Program-made: the position numbers and the translations under genes
The notes under the pieces: model-generated
What the model saw: only the letters and a program-made list of their open reading frames with translations
The model's database searches: none
What the model was told of the DNA's origin: nothing
DNA from: Dyadobacter sp. UC 10
GTDB lineage: Bacteria; Bacteroidota; Bacteroidia; Cytophagales; Spirosomataceae
Reading direction: 5' to 3'
NCBI RefSeq assembly: GCF_008369915.1
Contig: NZ_VSRN01000001.1
Location: forward strand, 3,220,501-3,284,500
DNA length: 64,000 nt
Part shown: piece after piece, positions 9,391 through 19,098 of the stretch
Layout of the letters: each line of letters opens with the position of its first letter
Position numbering within the stretch: the stretch's first letter is position 1

Positions 9391-9996
9391 ATGGCACGTT
9401 ATACAGGTCCCAAATCGAAGATTGCAAGACGTTATGGAGAACCCATCATGGGTCCAAGCAAAGCGCTTGCAAAGAAAAATTACCCTCCCGGCATGCACGG
9501 AAAGGGTCGCCGCTCCAAAAAATCGGAGTATGCGTTACAATTGATGGAAAAGCAAAAGGTGAAATTCATCTACGGTATTCTTGAAAGACAGTTCCGTAAC
9601 CTTTTTGAGAAAGCATCTGTCAAAGACGGTATCACTGGTGAAAACCTTTTGAAATACTGCGAAGCACGTCTTGACAATACAGTTTACCGGTTGGGTATTG
9701 CTCCCACGAGAAGAGCTGCCAGACAATTGGTTTCACACAAGCATATTTTGGTTGATGGTGAAATCGTTAACATTCCGTCTTACTCACTTCGTCCCGGACA
9801 AGTAGTTACTGTCCGCGAAAAGTCTAAGTCGCTTGAATCTGTTGCAGAAAGCCTTGCAGGCCATAGTTCCAGAGGTTTCAACTGGCTGGAATGGGATGGG
9901 CAGCAGTTGTCGGGTAAATTTGTAACTTTCCCTGAGCGCGAGCAAATTCCTGAAAACATCAACGAGCAGCTTATCGTTGAGTTGTATTCTAAATAA
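9391..9996 (+). CDS. rpsD: 30S ribosomal protein S4
   Basis: A 201-residue S4: [18 protein letters not shown], a zinc-free N-terminal region, and the S4 RNA-binding domain ([32 protein letters not shown]). S4 nucleates 30S assembly and in E. coli represses translation of the alpha operon. In this genome the gene is separated from rpoA by a strong hairpin terminator, which gives a different point of control. Confidence 0.98.
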   Translation: MARYTGPKSKIARRYGEPIMGPSKALAKKNYPPGMHGKGRRSKKSEYALQLMEKQKVKFIYGILERQFRNLFEKASVKDGITGENLLKYCEARLDNTVYRLGIAPTRRAARQLVSHKHILVDGEIVNIPSYSLRPGQVVTVREKSKSLESVAESLAGHSSRGFNWLEWDGQQLSGKFVTFPEREQIPENINEQLIVELYSK

Positions 9997-10010
9997 TCTT
10001 CATAATTCTG

Positions 10011-10042
10011 GTACTTCCCCGGCAACCGGGGAAGTACTTTTT
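10011..10042 (+). terminator. Intrinsic terminator/attenuator between rpsD and rpoA
   Basis: A perfect 12-base-pair stem (GTACTTCCCCGG at 10011-10022 against 10026-10037) with a three-base loop CAA is followed by TTTTT. This is a textbook Rho-independent terminator 14 bases after the rpsD stop, inside what is normally one operon. Confidence 0.85.
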
Positions 10043-10118
10043 AGCCGTTAACGGCAATTTTGCGATCGCAAAGGTAACGGTAGCGTGATCAACTATCATT
10101 TACTACTATAAAAGGAGC
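10043..10118 (+). promoter_or_regulatory. rpoA: rpoA leader with two palindromes and a Shine-Dalgarno
   Basis: After the terminator come two self-complementary 12-mers, GCCGTTAACGGC (10045-10056) and TTGCGATCGCAA (10060-10071), then an AT-rich stretch and AGGAG at 10113-10117, eight bases before the rpoA ATG. A good Shine-Dalgarno is uncommon in Bacteroidota. I see no clear TAnnTTTG box here, so whether the leader holds a promoter or an antitermination structure is open. Confidence 0.4.
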
Positions 10119-10125
10119 AAAGACT

Positions 10126-11115
10126 ATGTCAATATTAGCTTTCCAAATGCCTGATAAGGTCGTCATGGAAAAAGCAGATGACTTTCACGGGTTGTTTGAG
10201 TTTAAGCCTTTAGAGAAAGGATACGGCGTAACAATTGGTAATGCGTTACGTAGGATACTTCTTTCTTCTTTAGAAGGTTACGCCATCACGAGTGTGAAGT
10301 TCCCAGGCGTGCTTCACGAATTCTCTTCTATCGAAGGTATTGTAGAGGATGTTACAGAAATCATCCTGAACCTGAAAATGGTTCGTTTCAAAAAAGTTTC
10401 TGATTTGAGTGAAAGCAGGATAGTTGTAAATCTGAAAAATGTTTCTGCTATTACAGCTGGTGACATTGGAAAATTTACAAATGCATTTGAAGTTCTGAAT
10501 CCGGACCAGATTATCTGTCATATAGATGATCAGAAGGAGTTCGAGATGGAACTTTTGCTAGATAAAGGTAGAGGATATGTCCCAGCTGACGAACCACGTG
10601 CAAACGAACTGCCGTTTGGTTACATCGCAGTTGACTCGATTTACACACCTATCAAGAATGTAAAATACAGTGTTGAAAATACACGTGTTGAACAACGTAC
10701 CGACTACGAACGTCTTTTGATTGATATTCAAACTGATGGATCGATTCATCCTGAGGATGCCCTGAAAGGAGCAGCAAATATTTTAATTCAGCACTTTATG
10801 CTGTTCTCGGATCAGACAATGACCTTCGAGAAGCAAAAGGCAGAAGAGGATAACCAGGTTGATGAAGAAATGTTACGCATGAGGAAGCTTCTGAAGACTT
10901 CTTTGTCGGAGCTGGACCTTTCTGTACGTGCATATAACTGTTTGAAATCGGCTGATGTTAAATCACTTGGTGATTTGGTAAGGCTGGAAATTTCGGACAT
11001 GATGAAATTCCGTAACTTTGGTAAAAAGTCCTTGACAGAGTTAGAGCAGCTCGTTGCTGATAAACAACTCACCTTTGGAATGGATGTAGCCAAATATCGC
11101 CTGGACGAGGATTGA
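10126..11115 (+). CDS. rpoA: DNA-directed RNA polymerase subunit alpha
   Basis: A 329-residue alpha subunit. The N-terminal dimerisation domain shows [27 protein letters not shown] and [14 protein letters not shown]; the C-terminal domain (from about residue 250) shows [24 protein letters not shown] and [15 protein letters not shown], the helix-hairpin-helix that contacts UP elements and activators. It is followed by rplQ after 72 bases. Unusually, a terminator and a Shine-Dalgarno precede it. Confidence 0.98.
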   Translation: MSILAFQMPDKVVMEKADDFHGLFEFKPLEKGYGVTIGNALRRILLSSLEGYAITSVKFPGVLHEFSSIEGIVEDVTEIILNLKMVRFKKVSDLSESRIVVNLKNVSAITAGDIGKFTNAFEVLNPDQIICHIDDQKEFEMELLLDKGRGYVPADEPRANELPFGYIAVDSIYTPIKNVKYSVENTRVEQRTDYERLLIDIQTDGSIHPEDALKGAANILIQHFMLFSDQTMTFEKQKAEEDNQVDEEMLRMRKLLKTSLSELDLSVRAYNCLKSADVKSLGDLVRLEISDMMKFRNFGKKSLTELEQLVADKQLTFGMDVAKYRLDED

Positions 11116-11187
11116 CAATTATTTCCATTATAAGTATGTATTCTGTAGCGCGCGAATCGCAGCTCGAAGCAACTAAACAACAAAACA

Positions 11188-11748
11188 ATGAGACACGGTA
11201 AGAAAGATAATCATTTAGGAAGAACAGCATCTCACCGCAAGGCGATGCTTTCAAACATGGCTTCCTCTTTGATTCTTCACAAAAGAATTGAAACAACTCT
11301 GGCAAAAGCGAAAGAACTTCGTAAGTACGTTGAACCTTTGCTAACCCGCGCAAAAGAAGATTCTACCCACAACAGAAGAATTGTATTTTCCTATCTGAAC
11401 GACAAGGAATCTACTAAGGAGCTTTTTGGTACAGTATCCGACAAGATTGCTTCTCGCCCAGGTGGTTATACGCGTATTATCAAGCTTGGAAACAGACTTG
11501 GTGATGCTGCTGAGACTGCGCTGATCGAGCTGGTTGATTTCAATGATGCATTACTGCTTGCAAATGCTGACAAGCCTGCGAAGACTCGTCGTAGCAGAAG
11601 AGGTGGTAGCAAGAAAGAAGGAGCTGCTGAAACAACAGCTGCTGCGCCAGTTAAGAAAGAAGATCATCCAATAGTTGAAGAGTCAGAAACAGCTGTTGAT
11701 GAAACTCCGAAGAACGAAGAATCATCCGAAGCTACTGATAAAGAGTAG
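11188..11748 (+). CDS. rplQ: 50S ribosomal protein L17 with C-terminal extension
   Basis: The first 120 or so residues are standard L17 ([65 protein letters not shown] core). A low-complexity tail of roughly 60 residues follows, first basic ([10 protein letters not shown]) then Ala/Glu-rich, making 186 residues in all; E. coli L17 has about 127. Such tails are common in Bacteroidota L17. L17 lies at the exit tunnel rim. The gene ends the ribosomal block. Confidence 0.97.
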   Translation: MRHGKKDNHLGRTASHRKAMLSNMASSLILHKRIETTLAKAKELRKYVEPLLTRAKEDSTHNRRIVFSYLNDKESTKELFGTVSDKIASRPGGYTRIIKLGNRLGDAAETALIELVDFNDALLLANADKPAKTRRSRRGGSKKEGAAETTAAAPVKKEDHPIVEESETAVDETPKNEESSEATDKE

Positions 11749-11772
11749 TTTTGGAAACTGATTAAAATATAC

Positions 11773-11807
11773 AAAGGGTTAAACGTTTTCGTTTAACCCT
11801 TTTTTTT
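11773..11807 (+). terminator. Terminator of the ribosomal/rpoA block
   Basis: AAAGGGTTAAAC (11773-11784) pairs with GTTTAACCCTTT (11791-11802) around a six-base loop and runs into a T tract. It is 24 bases after rplQ and just ahead of the carA promoter box. Confidence 0.88.
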
Positions 11808-11820
11808 GAGCAAAAAGCTG

Positions 11821-11828
11821 TATTTTTG
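11821..11828 (+). promoter_or_regulatory. carA: -7 promoter box of carA
   Basis: TATTTTTG matches TAnnTTTG exactly and would start transcription near 11835, giving a leader of about 57 bases. The region where a -33 TTTG should lie is the T tract of the rplQ terminator, so that element is not clear. Confidence 0.5.
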
Positions 11829-11891
11829 CACGAATTTTGGCGGAATGTATTTTCGCTGCCCGAAAGTGAAGAAAAATCGATAAAACCATAT

Positions 11892-12995
11892 ATGAATCAA
11901 AAAAAGGAAGCTCTGTTGTTGCTTGAAGACGGAACAGCATACAAAGGTCTAGCTTTGGGAATACGTGGAACGACTGGTGGCGAAATTTGCTTCAACACCG
12001 GCATGACTGGTTATCAGGAAATTTATACTGATCCGTCATATTATGGTCAGATCATTGTCAATACCAATTCTCACATTGGGAACTACGGTGTGCAGCTGGA
12101 TGATGAGGAAGAATCAGGCTCCGTAAAGATTCGTGGGATGGTCTGCAATACATTTTCTGCGATTTACTCGAGAGATACCGCCGACTTTTCTTTGCAAGAG
12201 TATTTCGAGAGATCAAATATCGTGGGGATAAGCAATGTGGACACCAGGCATTTGGTACGACATGTAAGAGAAAAGGGTGTTATGAATGCAATCATCTCCT
12301 CAGAAATTCTCGACGAGACGCTTCTTATGGAGGAGTTGAAGAAAATCCCTTCTATGGACGGTCTTGAATTGTCGTCGGAGGTCACGACAATTGAACCTTA
12401 TTTCGTGGGAGATGAGGAAGGCAGCAGGTGGAGAATTGCGGTAATGGATTATGGAATTAAAAAAAGCATTCTCTCTAATCTTACTTCCCGCGGTTGTTAT
12501 TGCAAGGTTTTTCCAGCCAAGACATCTTTCGAAGAAGTAATGAAATGGCAGCCCGACGGATTCTTTATATCGAACGGGCCGGGCGATCCTTCTGCAATGC
12601 TTTACGCTGTGGAAAGTGTGAATGAGATGATTAAAAGCAGCAAGCCATTGTTTGGGATATGCCTGGGGCATCAATTGCTGGCACTCTCAAGCGGTATCAG
12701 TACTTACAAAATGCATCACGGGCATCGTGGTCTGAACCATCCTGTCAAGAATCTTCTTACGGGATTGTGTGAGATAACTTCGCAAAATCACGGTTTTGCA
12801 GTAAATCCGGGCGAGATCGAAAGTCACCCTGATATAGAGATCACGCATGTCAACCTGAATGACAATACGATCGAAGGGATTAGAAGAAAGGATTCTCCGG
12901 CATTCTCTGTACAGTATCATCCGGAGGCATCCCCAGGGCCGCATGACTCAAGGTATTTGTTTGATGACTTTATCAAATTGTTGAAAGAAAACTAA
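11892..12995 (+). CDS. carA: Carbamoyl-phosphate synthase small subunit
   Basis: A 367-residue glutamine amidotransferase subunit that supplies ammonia to CarB for carbamoyl phosphate (arginine and pyrimidines). The N-terminal domain shows GTAYKGLALGIRGTTGGEICFNTGMTGYQEI; the class I amidotransferase domain carries the nucleophile Cys257 in FGICLGHQ and the His/Glu pair in QYHPEASPGPHDS. I choose the ATG at 11892 over the in-frame TTG at 11826, which falls inside the promoter box. carB is not adjacent. Position after rplQ is common in Bacteroidota. Confidence 0.96.
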   Translation: MNQKKEALLLLEDGTAYKGLALGIRGTTGGEICFNTGMTGYQEIYTDPSYYGQIIVNTNSHIGNYGVQLDDEEESGSVKIRGMVCNTFSAIYSRDTADFSLQEYFERSNIVGISNVDTRHLVRHVREKGVMNAIISSEILDETLLMEELKKIPSMDGLELSSEVTTIEPYFVGDEEGSRWRIAVMDYGIKKSILSNLTSRGCYCKVFPAKTSFEEVMKWQPDGFFISNGPGDPSAMLYAVESVNEMIKSSKPLFGICLGHQLLALSSGISTYKMHHGHRGLNHPVKNLLTGLCEITSQNHGFAVNPGEIESHPDIEITHVNLNDNTIEGIRRKDSPAFSVQYHPEASPGPHDSRYLFDDFIKLLKEN

Positions 12996-13000
12996 TTTGT

Positions 13001-13026
13001 AAAAGACCTCCATACGGAGGTCTTTT
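13001..13026. terminator. Bidirectional terminator between carA and the thioredoxin gene
   Basis: AAAAGACCTCC (13001-13011) is perfectly complementary to GGAGGTCTTTT (13016-13026) with a four-base loop. A and T runs lie at the two ends, so it can serve both convergent genes. Confidence 0.88.
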
Positions 13027-13029
13027 ATT

Positions 13030-13734
13030 TTAAATGTTAGCATCCAATAATTCTCGAAAGTCTTCCTCTCTCAGAAGCCCTTCTTTCCGCATTACCAGCT
13101 TTCCACTCTTATATAACAAAAAAGTGGGCACTTCTTCAATTTTAAGCTCCTTAGCCAGCGTCTTATTCTGATCGTAGTTAATTGTCTGGATCTTTGCCTT
13201 TCCACTGTATTCGGACGTGAGTTTCTTGACGGTTGGCAGCATTTTTTGACAAGGTGCACACCATGGAGCGTAAAAGTCAACCAGCACTACCTTGTCAGAA
13301 GCGATCAAATGCTGGAAATCTGTTTTCGATATAGCGCTGACTGATTCGCTTGCAGAGGTACCCTCTGTTTTCTTACCCGCCGCTGACCATTTTAAGTATC
13401 CACCCTTCAGGTCATAAATTTTATTAAAACCGCTCTCCCGCAAGATCTTTGCAGCCGCTCCACTTCGTCCTCCCGAAAGGCAATACACATATACCGGCTT
13501 GTTTTTGTCGAGCCCGCTAACCAGCTGACGAAAATTTGGATCTTTATAATTTATATTCTTCGCATTTCGCAAATGCCCATCCTGGTATTCGTTTGGAGTA
13601 CGCACGTCAAGCAGCTGTGTTTTTTCGTTGCTAGAAATCTGTCGCTCGAATTCATCCGGAGTAAGTTGGATTTGGCCCAGGGCAGCATTCGTCAGGGCCA
13701 GGATCAAAAGAGTTATTGCACTTAAAATTTTCAT
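13030..13734 (-). CDS. Secreted rhodanese-thioredoxin fusion protein
   Basis: A 234-residue protein with a signal peptide (about residues 1-20). Residues 25-118 form a rhodanese domain with LLDVRTPNEYQDGHL and an active-site loop CLSGGRS (C85). Residues 135-234 form a thioredoxin fold with WCAPC (C159, C162) and the cis-proline EVPTF. The fusion would place a persulfide-carrying domain beside a disulfide reductase in the periplasm; possible roles are periplasmic thiol or sulfur handling. The substrate is unknown. It is convergent with carA and divergent from eno. Confidence 0.9.
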   Translation of the reverse strand: MKILSAITLLILALTNAALGQIQLTPDEFERQISSNEKTQLLDVRTPNEYQDGHLRNAKNINYKDPNFRQLVSGLDKNKPVYVYCLSGGRSGAAAKILRESGFNKIYDLKGGYLKWSAAGKKTEGTSASESVSAISKTDFQHLIASDKVVLVDFYAPWCAPCQKMLPTVKKLTSEYSGKAKIQTINYDQNKTLAKELKIEEVPTFLLYKSGKLVMRKEGLLREEDFRELLDANI

Positions 13735-13820
13735 AAAAGCAGGTTGTGTTAATGCATTGTAAATTTAGCCTAAAGTGAATTGTCATTTATGGATGACGAT
13801 TTTTTTGTGTTATTTTGTAG

Positions 13821-15134
<1,314 letters not shown>

Positions 15135-15140
15135 TTAACC

Positions 15141-15172
15141 GAGACCGGAGCCTAGCGCTCCGGTTCTCATTT
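15141..15172 (+). terminator. Hairpin after eno, possible terminator
   Basis: GAGACCGGAGC and GCTCCGGTTCTC pair with one bulged base around a short loop, followed by ATTTTC. The weak T tract suggests partial termination or readthrough into the next gene. Confidence 0.5.
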
Positions 15173-15185
15173 TCGGGTAGTGCTG

Positions 15186-15518
15186 ATGAAAAGTAACTCG
15201 TTCTGGTCCTTCCAAACGCTAAAAAATTTTTATGTCGCCACGCTTGTTGCCTGGCTGATATGGGTATTATTCCTGGATAACAACAACGCGAAAGTGGTGT
15301 TTTCTAACAGGATGAAAATGAAGGAGCTTGAAACCGAGAAGTCTAAGCTATTAGACAAAATCGCGCAAGTGAAAAAGGAACGGAATGAAGTATTTGGGAA
15401 TCCGAAAATGGTAGAAAAATGGGCGCGGGAGAAGTTCCTGATGAGAAAGCCCAATGAAGAGGTTTTCGTGATCGTTGACGAAAACAATCAACCGATAGAA
15501 AGTAAAAAAGAGGAGTGA
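15186..15518 (+). CDS. FtsB/DivIC-like septum formation protein
   Basis: A 110-residue bitopic membrane protein: one transmembrane segment (about residues 13-32, YVATLVAWLIWVLFL) followed by a coiled coil (MKELETEKSKLLDKIAQVKKERNEV) and the family motif GNPKMVEKWAREKFLMRKPNEEVFVIV. FtsB/DivIC proteins form a complex with FtsL and FtsQ/DivIB in the divisome. I start at ATG 15186; GTG at 15180 is also in frame. Position after eno is the same as ftsB in E. coli. Confidence 0.85.
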   Translation: MKSNSFWSFQTLKNFYVATLVAWLIWVLFLDNNNAKVVFSNRMKMKELETEKSKLLDKIAQVKKERNEVFGNPKMVEKWAREKFLMRKPNEEVFVIVDENNQPIESKKEE

Positions 15519-15558
15519 GCCGAGACTCACGGAATATCATATTCTAATATTAAAAACA

Positions 15559-17091
15559 TTGAGCAGAAAAGTAATTCTCATCATCATGGACGGTTGGGGA
15601 ATCGCAAAATCAAGCGAGGAAAACCGTTCAGCTATTGTCGCTGCAAACACTCCATTTTACGATAGTATTCTTCAAAAGTATCCTCACAGCAAGCTGCAGG
15701 CAAGTGGCCTTGCAGTGGGTTTGCCTGACGGACAAATGGGGAATTCAGAAGTTGGTCATACCAATCTTGGCGCAGGAAGGGTTGTTTACCAGGATCTTGT
15801 TAAAATTAATCTAGCTGTCTCAGAAGGTACATTAGCCAGGGAAAAGGCGCTGACCGAAGCTCTGACATATGCGAAGACAAACAACAAAAAGCTACATTTT
15901 ATCGGTCTGGTATCTGACGGCGGTGTGCATTCACACATCGAGCATCTCAAAGGACTATGCAAAATTGCGGCAGATCAGGGACTCGACAAAGTCTTCGTTC
16001 ATGCATTTACAGACGGAAGGGACTGTGATCCGAAAAGCGGCTTGGGATTCCTGACAGATTTGAAGGATACCATGAGCAAAACTACCGGCAGGCTGGCGAG
16101 TGTGACTGGTCGTTATTATGCGATGGATCGTGATAAAAGATGGGAGCGGGTTAAGCTTGCGTACGATGCGATGGTACATGGTGAAGGAAAGAGGGTCGCG
16201 GAAATGGAAGTGCTAAAAGCTGTACAAACGTCCTATGAAGAAGGGGTAACCGACGAATTCATCACCCCAATTATCGCAACGGACGCATTGGGTGAGCCTA
16301 TTGCGGTAATAGAAGACGGTGATGTAGTGTTATGTTTTAACTTCCGTACAGATCGCGGAAGGGAAATTACGGAGGTCCTTACCCAACAGGATTTTCATGA
16401 GCAAAACATGCACAAGCTGAATTTGAAATACATTACAATGACGAATTATGACGATACTTTCAAAGGTGTGGATGTCATTTTCGATAAGGACAATCTGAAT
16501 AATACACTTGGAGAAGTGTTGGAAGCGGCTGGCAAAAAGCAGATTCGTATTGCGGAAACTGAAAAATATCCGCATGTTACGTTCTTTTTTTCCGGCGGAA
16601 GAGAGAAGCCATTTGAAGGCGAGAGCAGACTTCTCTGCCCATCCCCGAAGGTGGCCACTTATGACCTTCAACCGGAAATGTCAGCTTTTGGTATTCGTGA
16701 TTCAATTATTCCGGAACTGGAAAAAGAGGAAGTTGATTTCGTTTGTCTGAATTTTGCAAATCCTGATATGGTGGGTCACACAGGTGTTTTTGAAGCTGCT
16801 GTTAAAGCATGTGAAACAGTAGACCAATGTGTTCAGGCAGTTGTGACAACCGGTCTCAATCATGGATACTCTTCCATTATCATCGCTGATCATGGCAACT
16901 CGGATTATATGTCAAATGACGACGGCTCGCCAAACACCGCCCACTCATTAAATCTGGTGCCTTGTATATTGGTTGATAATAGTTATCAAATGCCTATTAA
17001 CGATGGAAAACTAGCAGATATCGCTCCTACAATTCTGGCTTTAATGGATATACCAAAGCCAGAAGAAATGACGGGGACCAGCATTCTTTAA
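15559..17091 (+). CDS. gpmI: 2,3-bisphosphoglycerate-independent phosphoglycerate mutase
   Basis: A 510-residue alkaline-phosphatase-superfamily enzyme interconverting 3- and 2-phosphoglycerate with manganese. The start is TTG at 15559 (MSRKVILIIMDGWG): the family N-terminus fits only this start because the next ATG falls at the metal-binding Asp11. The phosphorylated Ser is S63 in MGNSEVGHTNLGAGR; DGRDCDP, GRYYAMDRDKRWER, FNFRTDRGREI and IADHGNSDYM are the other family motifs. It is expressed with glycolytic eno upstream. Confidence 0.96.
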   Translation: MSRKVILIIMDGWGIAKSSEENRSAIVAANTPFYDSILQKYPHSKLQASGLAVGLPDGQMGNSEVGHTNLGAGRVVYQDLVKINLAVSEGTLAREKALTEALTYAKTNNKKLHFIGLVSDGGVHSHIEHLKGLCKIAADQGLDKVFVHAFTDGRDCDPKSGLGFLTDLKDTMSKTTGRLASVTGRYYAMDRDKRWERVKLAYDAMVHGEGKRVAEMEVLKAVQTSYEEGVTDEFITPIIATDALGEPIAVIEDGDVVLCFNFRTDRGREITEVLTQQDFHEQNMHKLNLKYITMTNYDDTFKGVDVIFDKDNLNNTLGEVLEAAGKKQIRIAETEKYPHVTFFFSGGREKPFEGESRLLCPSPKVATYDLQPEMSAFGIRDSIIPELEKEEVDFVCLNFANPDMVGHTGVFEAAVKACETVDQCVQAVVTTGLNHGYSSIIIADHGNSDYMSNDDGSPNTAHSLNLVPCILVDNSYQMPINDGKLADIAPTILALMDIPKPEEMTGTSIL

Positions 17092-17121
17092 ACTTAACAT
17101 TTGTAAATCTTGTTGCCTACG

Positions 17122-17150
17122 GAGAGCTTTAAACAGCTCTCTGTTTTTTT
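17122..17150 (+). terminator. Terminator of gpmI
   Basis: GAGAGCT (17122-17128) pairs with AGCTCTC (17135-17141), then a run of seven T. The run ends four bases before the ATG of the next gene, so that gene must be reached by readthrough or start without a normal leader. Confidence 0.75.
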
Positions 17151-17154
17151 AAAT

Positions 17155-17748
17155 ATGAGTTGCTTGACTACAAGGATATTCGTCAGAAATTTTGTGTTCG
17201 CCTTTTTGGCGTGCTTTGTGCTTTTCGGTTGTGATGAACGCAAAACCGATGAAAGGAATGAAAAGGCCTACTACGACTTGCGGGGTTTTGTAGAAGATCA
17301 GATTGTTTACCTGAAAGAAAAAAAGCCACAGGTAACAAAAACGGCAAAGCTGGACGGAGAGGCACAGACGATACAGTCAGCAGAAATTGACTGGGATAAA
17401 GAATTTGGCCTATTTCTTCAAGCAGATATTAACAAGCCTTCCTATGCGCAGAGCTATGACGTTGTACGCAAGGATTCAGCCACATTTGAATACAGATTAA
17501 AGCAAAATGCAGATCTCCCGGTTCGCTATCTCAAAATAGTTGTTGATACTCTTTTAAAATCTCCGGTTCGTGTCACAGCCATAATCCAATCCAAAAACCG
17601 GATTTACGAGTCGGAGAAAAACATCGAATTGACTTATTCCCGGAAAAACAATCTTCCGCAAATCTCTTTTTACTTGGTAAGCGGTTACCAAAAGCTAATC
17701 TTTATGGAGCCCAAATCCTTCAGCATAACTTCAAAAATAGGACAATAG
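17155..17748 (+). CDS. Uncharacterised lipoprotein
   Basis: A 197-residue protein with a lipoprotein signal: hydrophobic stretch NFVFAFLACFVLFG and lipobox LFGC, acylated Cys at residue 26. I take ATG 17155 rather than TTG 17110, which would lie upstream of the gpmI terminator hairpin. After the lipobox come an acidic/basic helical part (EKAYYDLRGFVEDQIVYLKEKKP) and a beta-rich remainder. No enzyme motif was recognised. I considered GldH but see no convincing resemblance. The gene is probably an outer- or inner-membrane lipoprotein of unknown role. Confidence 0.75.
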   Translation: MSCLTTRIFVRNFVFAFLACFVLFGCDERKTDERNEKAYYDLRGFVEDQIVYLKEKKPQVTKTAKLDGEAQTIQSAEIDWDKEFGLFLQADINKPSYAQSYDVVRKDSATFEYRLKQNADLPVRYLKIVVDTLLKSPVRVTAIIQSKNRIYESEKNIELTYSRKNNLPQISFYLVSGYQKLIFMEPKSFSITSKIGQ

Positions 17749-18066
17749 CGGGTTCCTGATGGCGTCCACTCTGTACGCTTACACCATAATTTGGGTAAAC
17801 ATTACCCAAATGCAGCGCTGTATAAATCAACCAAGCTGGGTTTTGCGAGATTGTATCGCTCGGAAAAATATCTCCAAAAAATACTAAAATACCGGCATTG
17901 GTGCATATTTATAGCACTATTTCGAGAAATGTAATTTGCGTATATTCCCTCTTTCTGATTGTGCATTGAAATTCGGCATAGTATTGGATGAATCTGTAAT
18001 GAAACCATGTAGACCCGGACTTACCAGTCAACATGTAAACTAAATCATAAATAAACTTAACATTCA
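17749..18066. other. 318-base intergenic region with a perfect inverted repeat
   Basis: No open frame of note. It contains ATTTGGGTAA (17789-17798) and its exact complement (17802-17811) with a three-base spacer. There is no T tract, so this could be a factor-dependent terminator, an mRNA 3'-end hairpin or an operator. The remainder is AT-rich and presumably holds the promoter of the coiled-coil gene, but no exact TAnnTTTG box was found. Confidence 0.5.
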
Positions 18067-19017
18067 ATGCAACAAGAACAGAAAAATAAGCAAAGCATAG
18101 CCTGGGCGATGGTAGTTGTCCTTGGGCTAGCAACAGCCATGTTTGGCTACTTGTTTACGACTCAAAAACAAGAGTTGACACAGCAGGAATCGATGGTAGT
18201 TGAAAAGGCAAGAGAGTTGGCTGTAACCAAAACTAAATTGGATTCGATTTCCACAGTTCTTGATTCGAAGATCGCCGAAGTAGAAAGATTGGGCGGAGAT
18301 ATCACTGAACTGACGAAAATGAAAGAGAAACTGGAAGCTGATAAAGTGGCTTTCAGCAGAAGCAGAAGAGTTGAGACGAACAAATACCTGGGTAAGATCA
18401 AGGAATATGAAAAATTCCTGACTGAGAAGGATGAAATGATCGCTCAACTGAAAGCTGAAAACGAGCACCTGGTAGCTTCCAACGATTCTTTAAGCACACA
18501 TGTTGGTACATTGACCAGCGAACGTGAGAGACTGGTTCAGCGTCAGACTGAGCTTACTGACTCGGTTGTAACTTTCACTGCGGCTAACAGGGAGTTGAGT
18601 GACAAAGTCAGCAAAGCAGCTGCATTGAGAGCTCAGAACCTTAAAATCCTGACCGTTAATTCAAGAGGCAAGGTGAAAGACAAAGAAGAATATAAAGGCA
18701 AAAAAGTTGACAAGCTGAAACTTGTTTTCAACCTGCCGGAAAATGAGCTTACCGCTCAGGAATCAAAAGATATCTATGTAAGAGTTTTGGATCCACAGGG
18801 AGCTGTTATTGCTGATGATGCAACGGGATCAGGCGAGTTTGAAGTGGATGGAGCACCATCTAAGTTCACAACCCGCGAGTCGGTAGCATTTCAAAATAAC
18901 AACCAAAAAGTTGAGATGCTGTACGATAACGCTTCTCAATTCCGCCCTGGAAAATATAATGTAGAGTTATATGCTGAGGGTTACAAAATTGGAGGTGGTA
19001 ATTTTACCATCAAATAA
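18067..19017 (+). CDS. Membrane-anchored coiled-coil protein
   Basis: A 316-residue protein: one transmembrane helix (about residues 11-30, IAWAMVVVLGLATAMFGYLF), a long heptad-type coiled coil (about 35-195) and a beta-rich C-terminal domain (about 200-316) that ends in a sandwich-like pattern (RPGKYNVELYAEGYKIGGGNFTIK). No catalytic motif is visible. The architecture suggests a periplasmic structural or scaffold role; similar genes in Cytophagales are annotated only as hypothetical as far as I know. It is monocistronic, ended by a strong terminator. Confidence 0.8.
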   Translation: MQQEQKNKQSIAWAMVVVLGLATAMFGYLFTTQKQELTQQESMVVEKARELAVTKTKLDSISTVLDSKIAEVERLGGDITELTKMKEKLEADKVAFSRSRRVETNKYLGKIKEYEKFLTEKDEMIAQLKAENEHLVASNDSLSTHVGTLTSERERLVQRQTELTDSVVTFTAANRELSDKVSKAAALRAQNLKILTVNSRGKVKDKEEYKGKKVDKLKLVFNLPENELTAQESKDIYVRVLDPQGAVIADDATGSGEFEVDGAPSKFTTRESVAFQNNNQKVEMLYDNASQFRPGKYNVELYAEGYKIGGGNFTIK

Positions 19018-19050
19018 GGTTACAACTTCACACCATGCATAGCTATGAAG

Positions 19051-19078
19051 GCGGCCGGTTTATATCGGCCGCTTTTTT
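19051..19078 (+). terminator. Terminator of the coiled-coil gene
   Basis: GCGGCCG (19051-19057) pairs with CGGCCGC (19066-19072) around an eight-base loop and is followed by six T. Confidence 0.88.
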
Positions 19079-19098
19079 CGTATTTAATTCCATAGAAT

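Noticed and set aside
17155-17748. Lipoprotein considered as gliding protein GldH
   Set aside because: Lipoprotein signal only; the body shows no convincing similarity to GldH that I can recognise.
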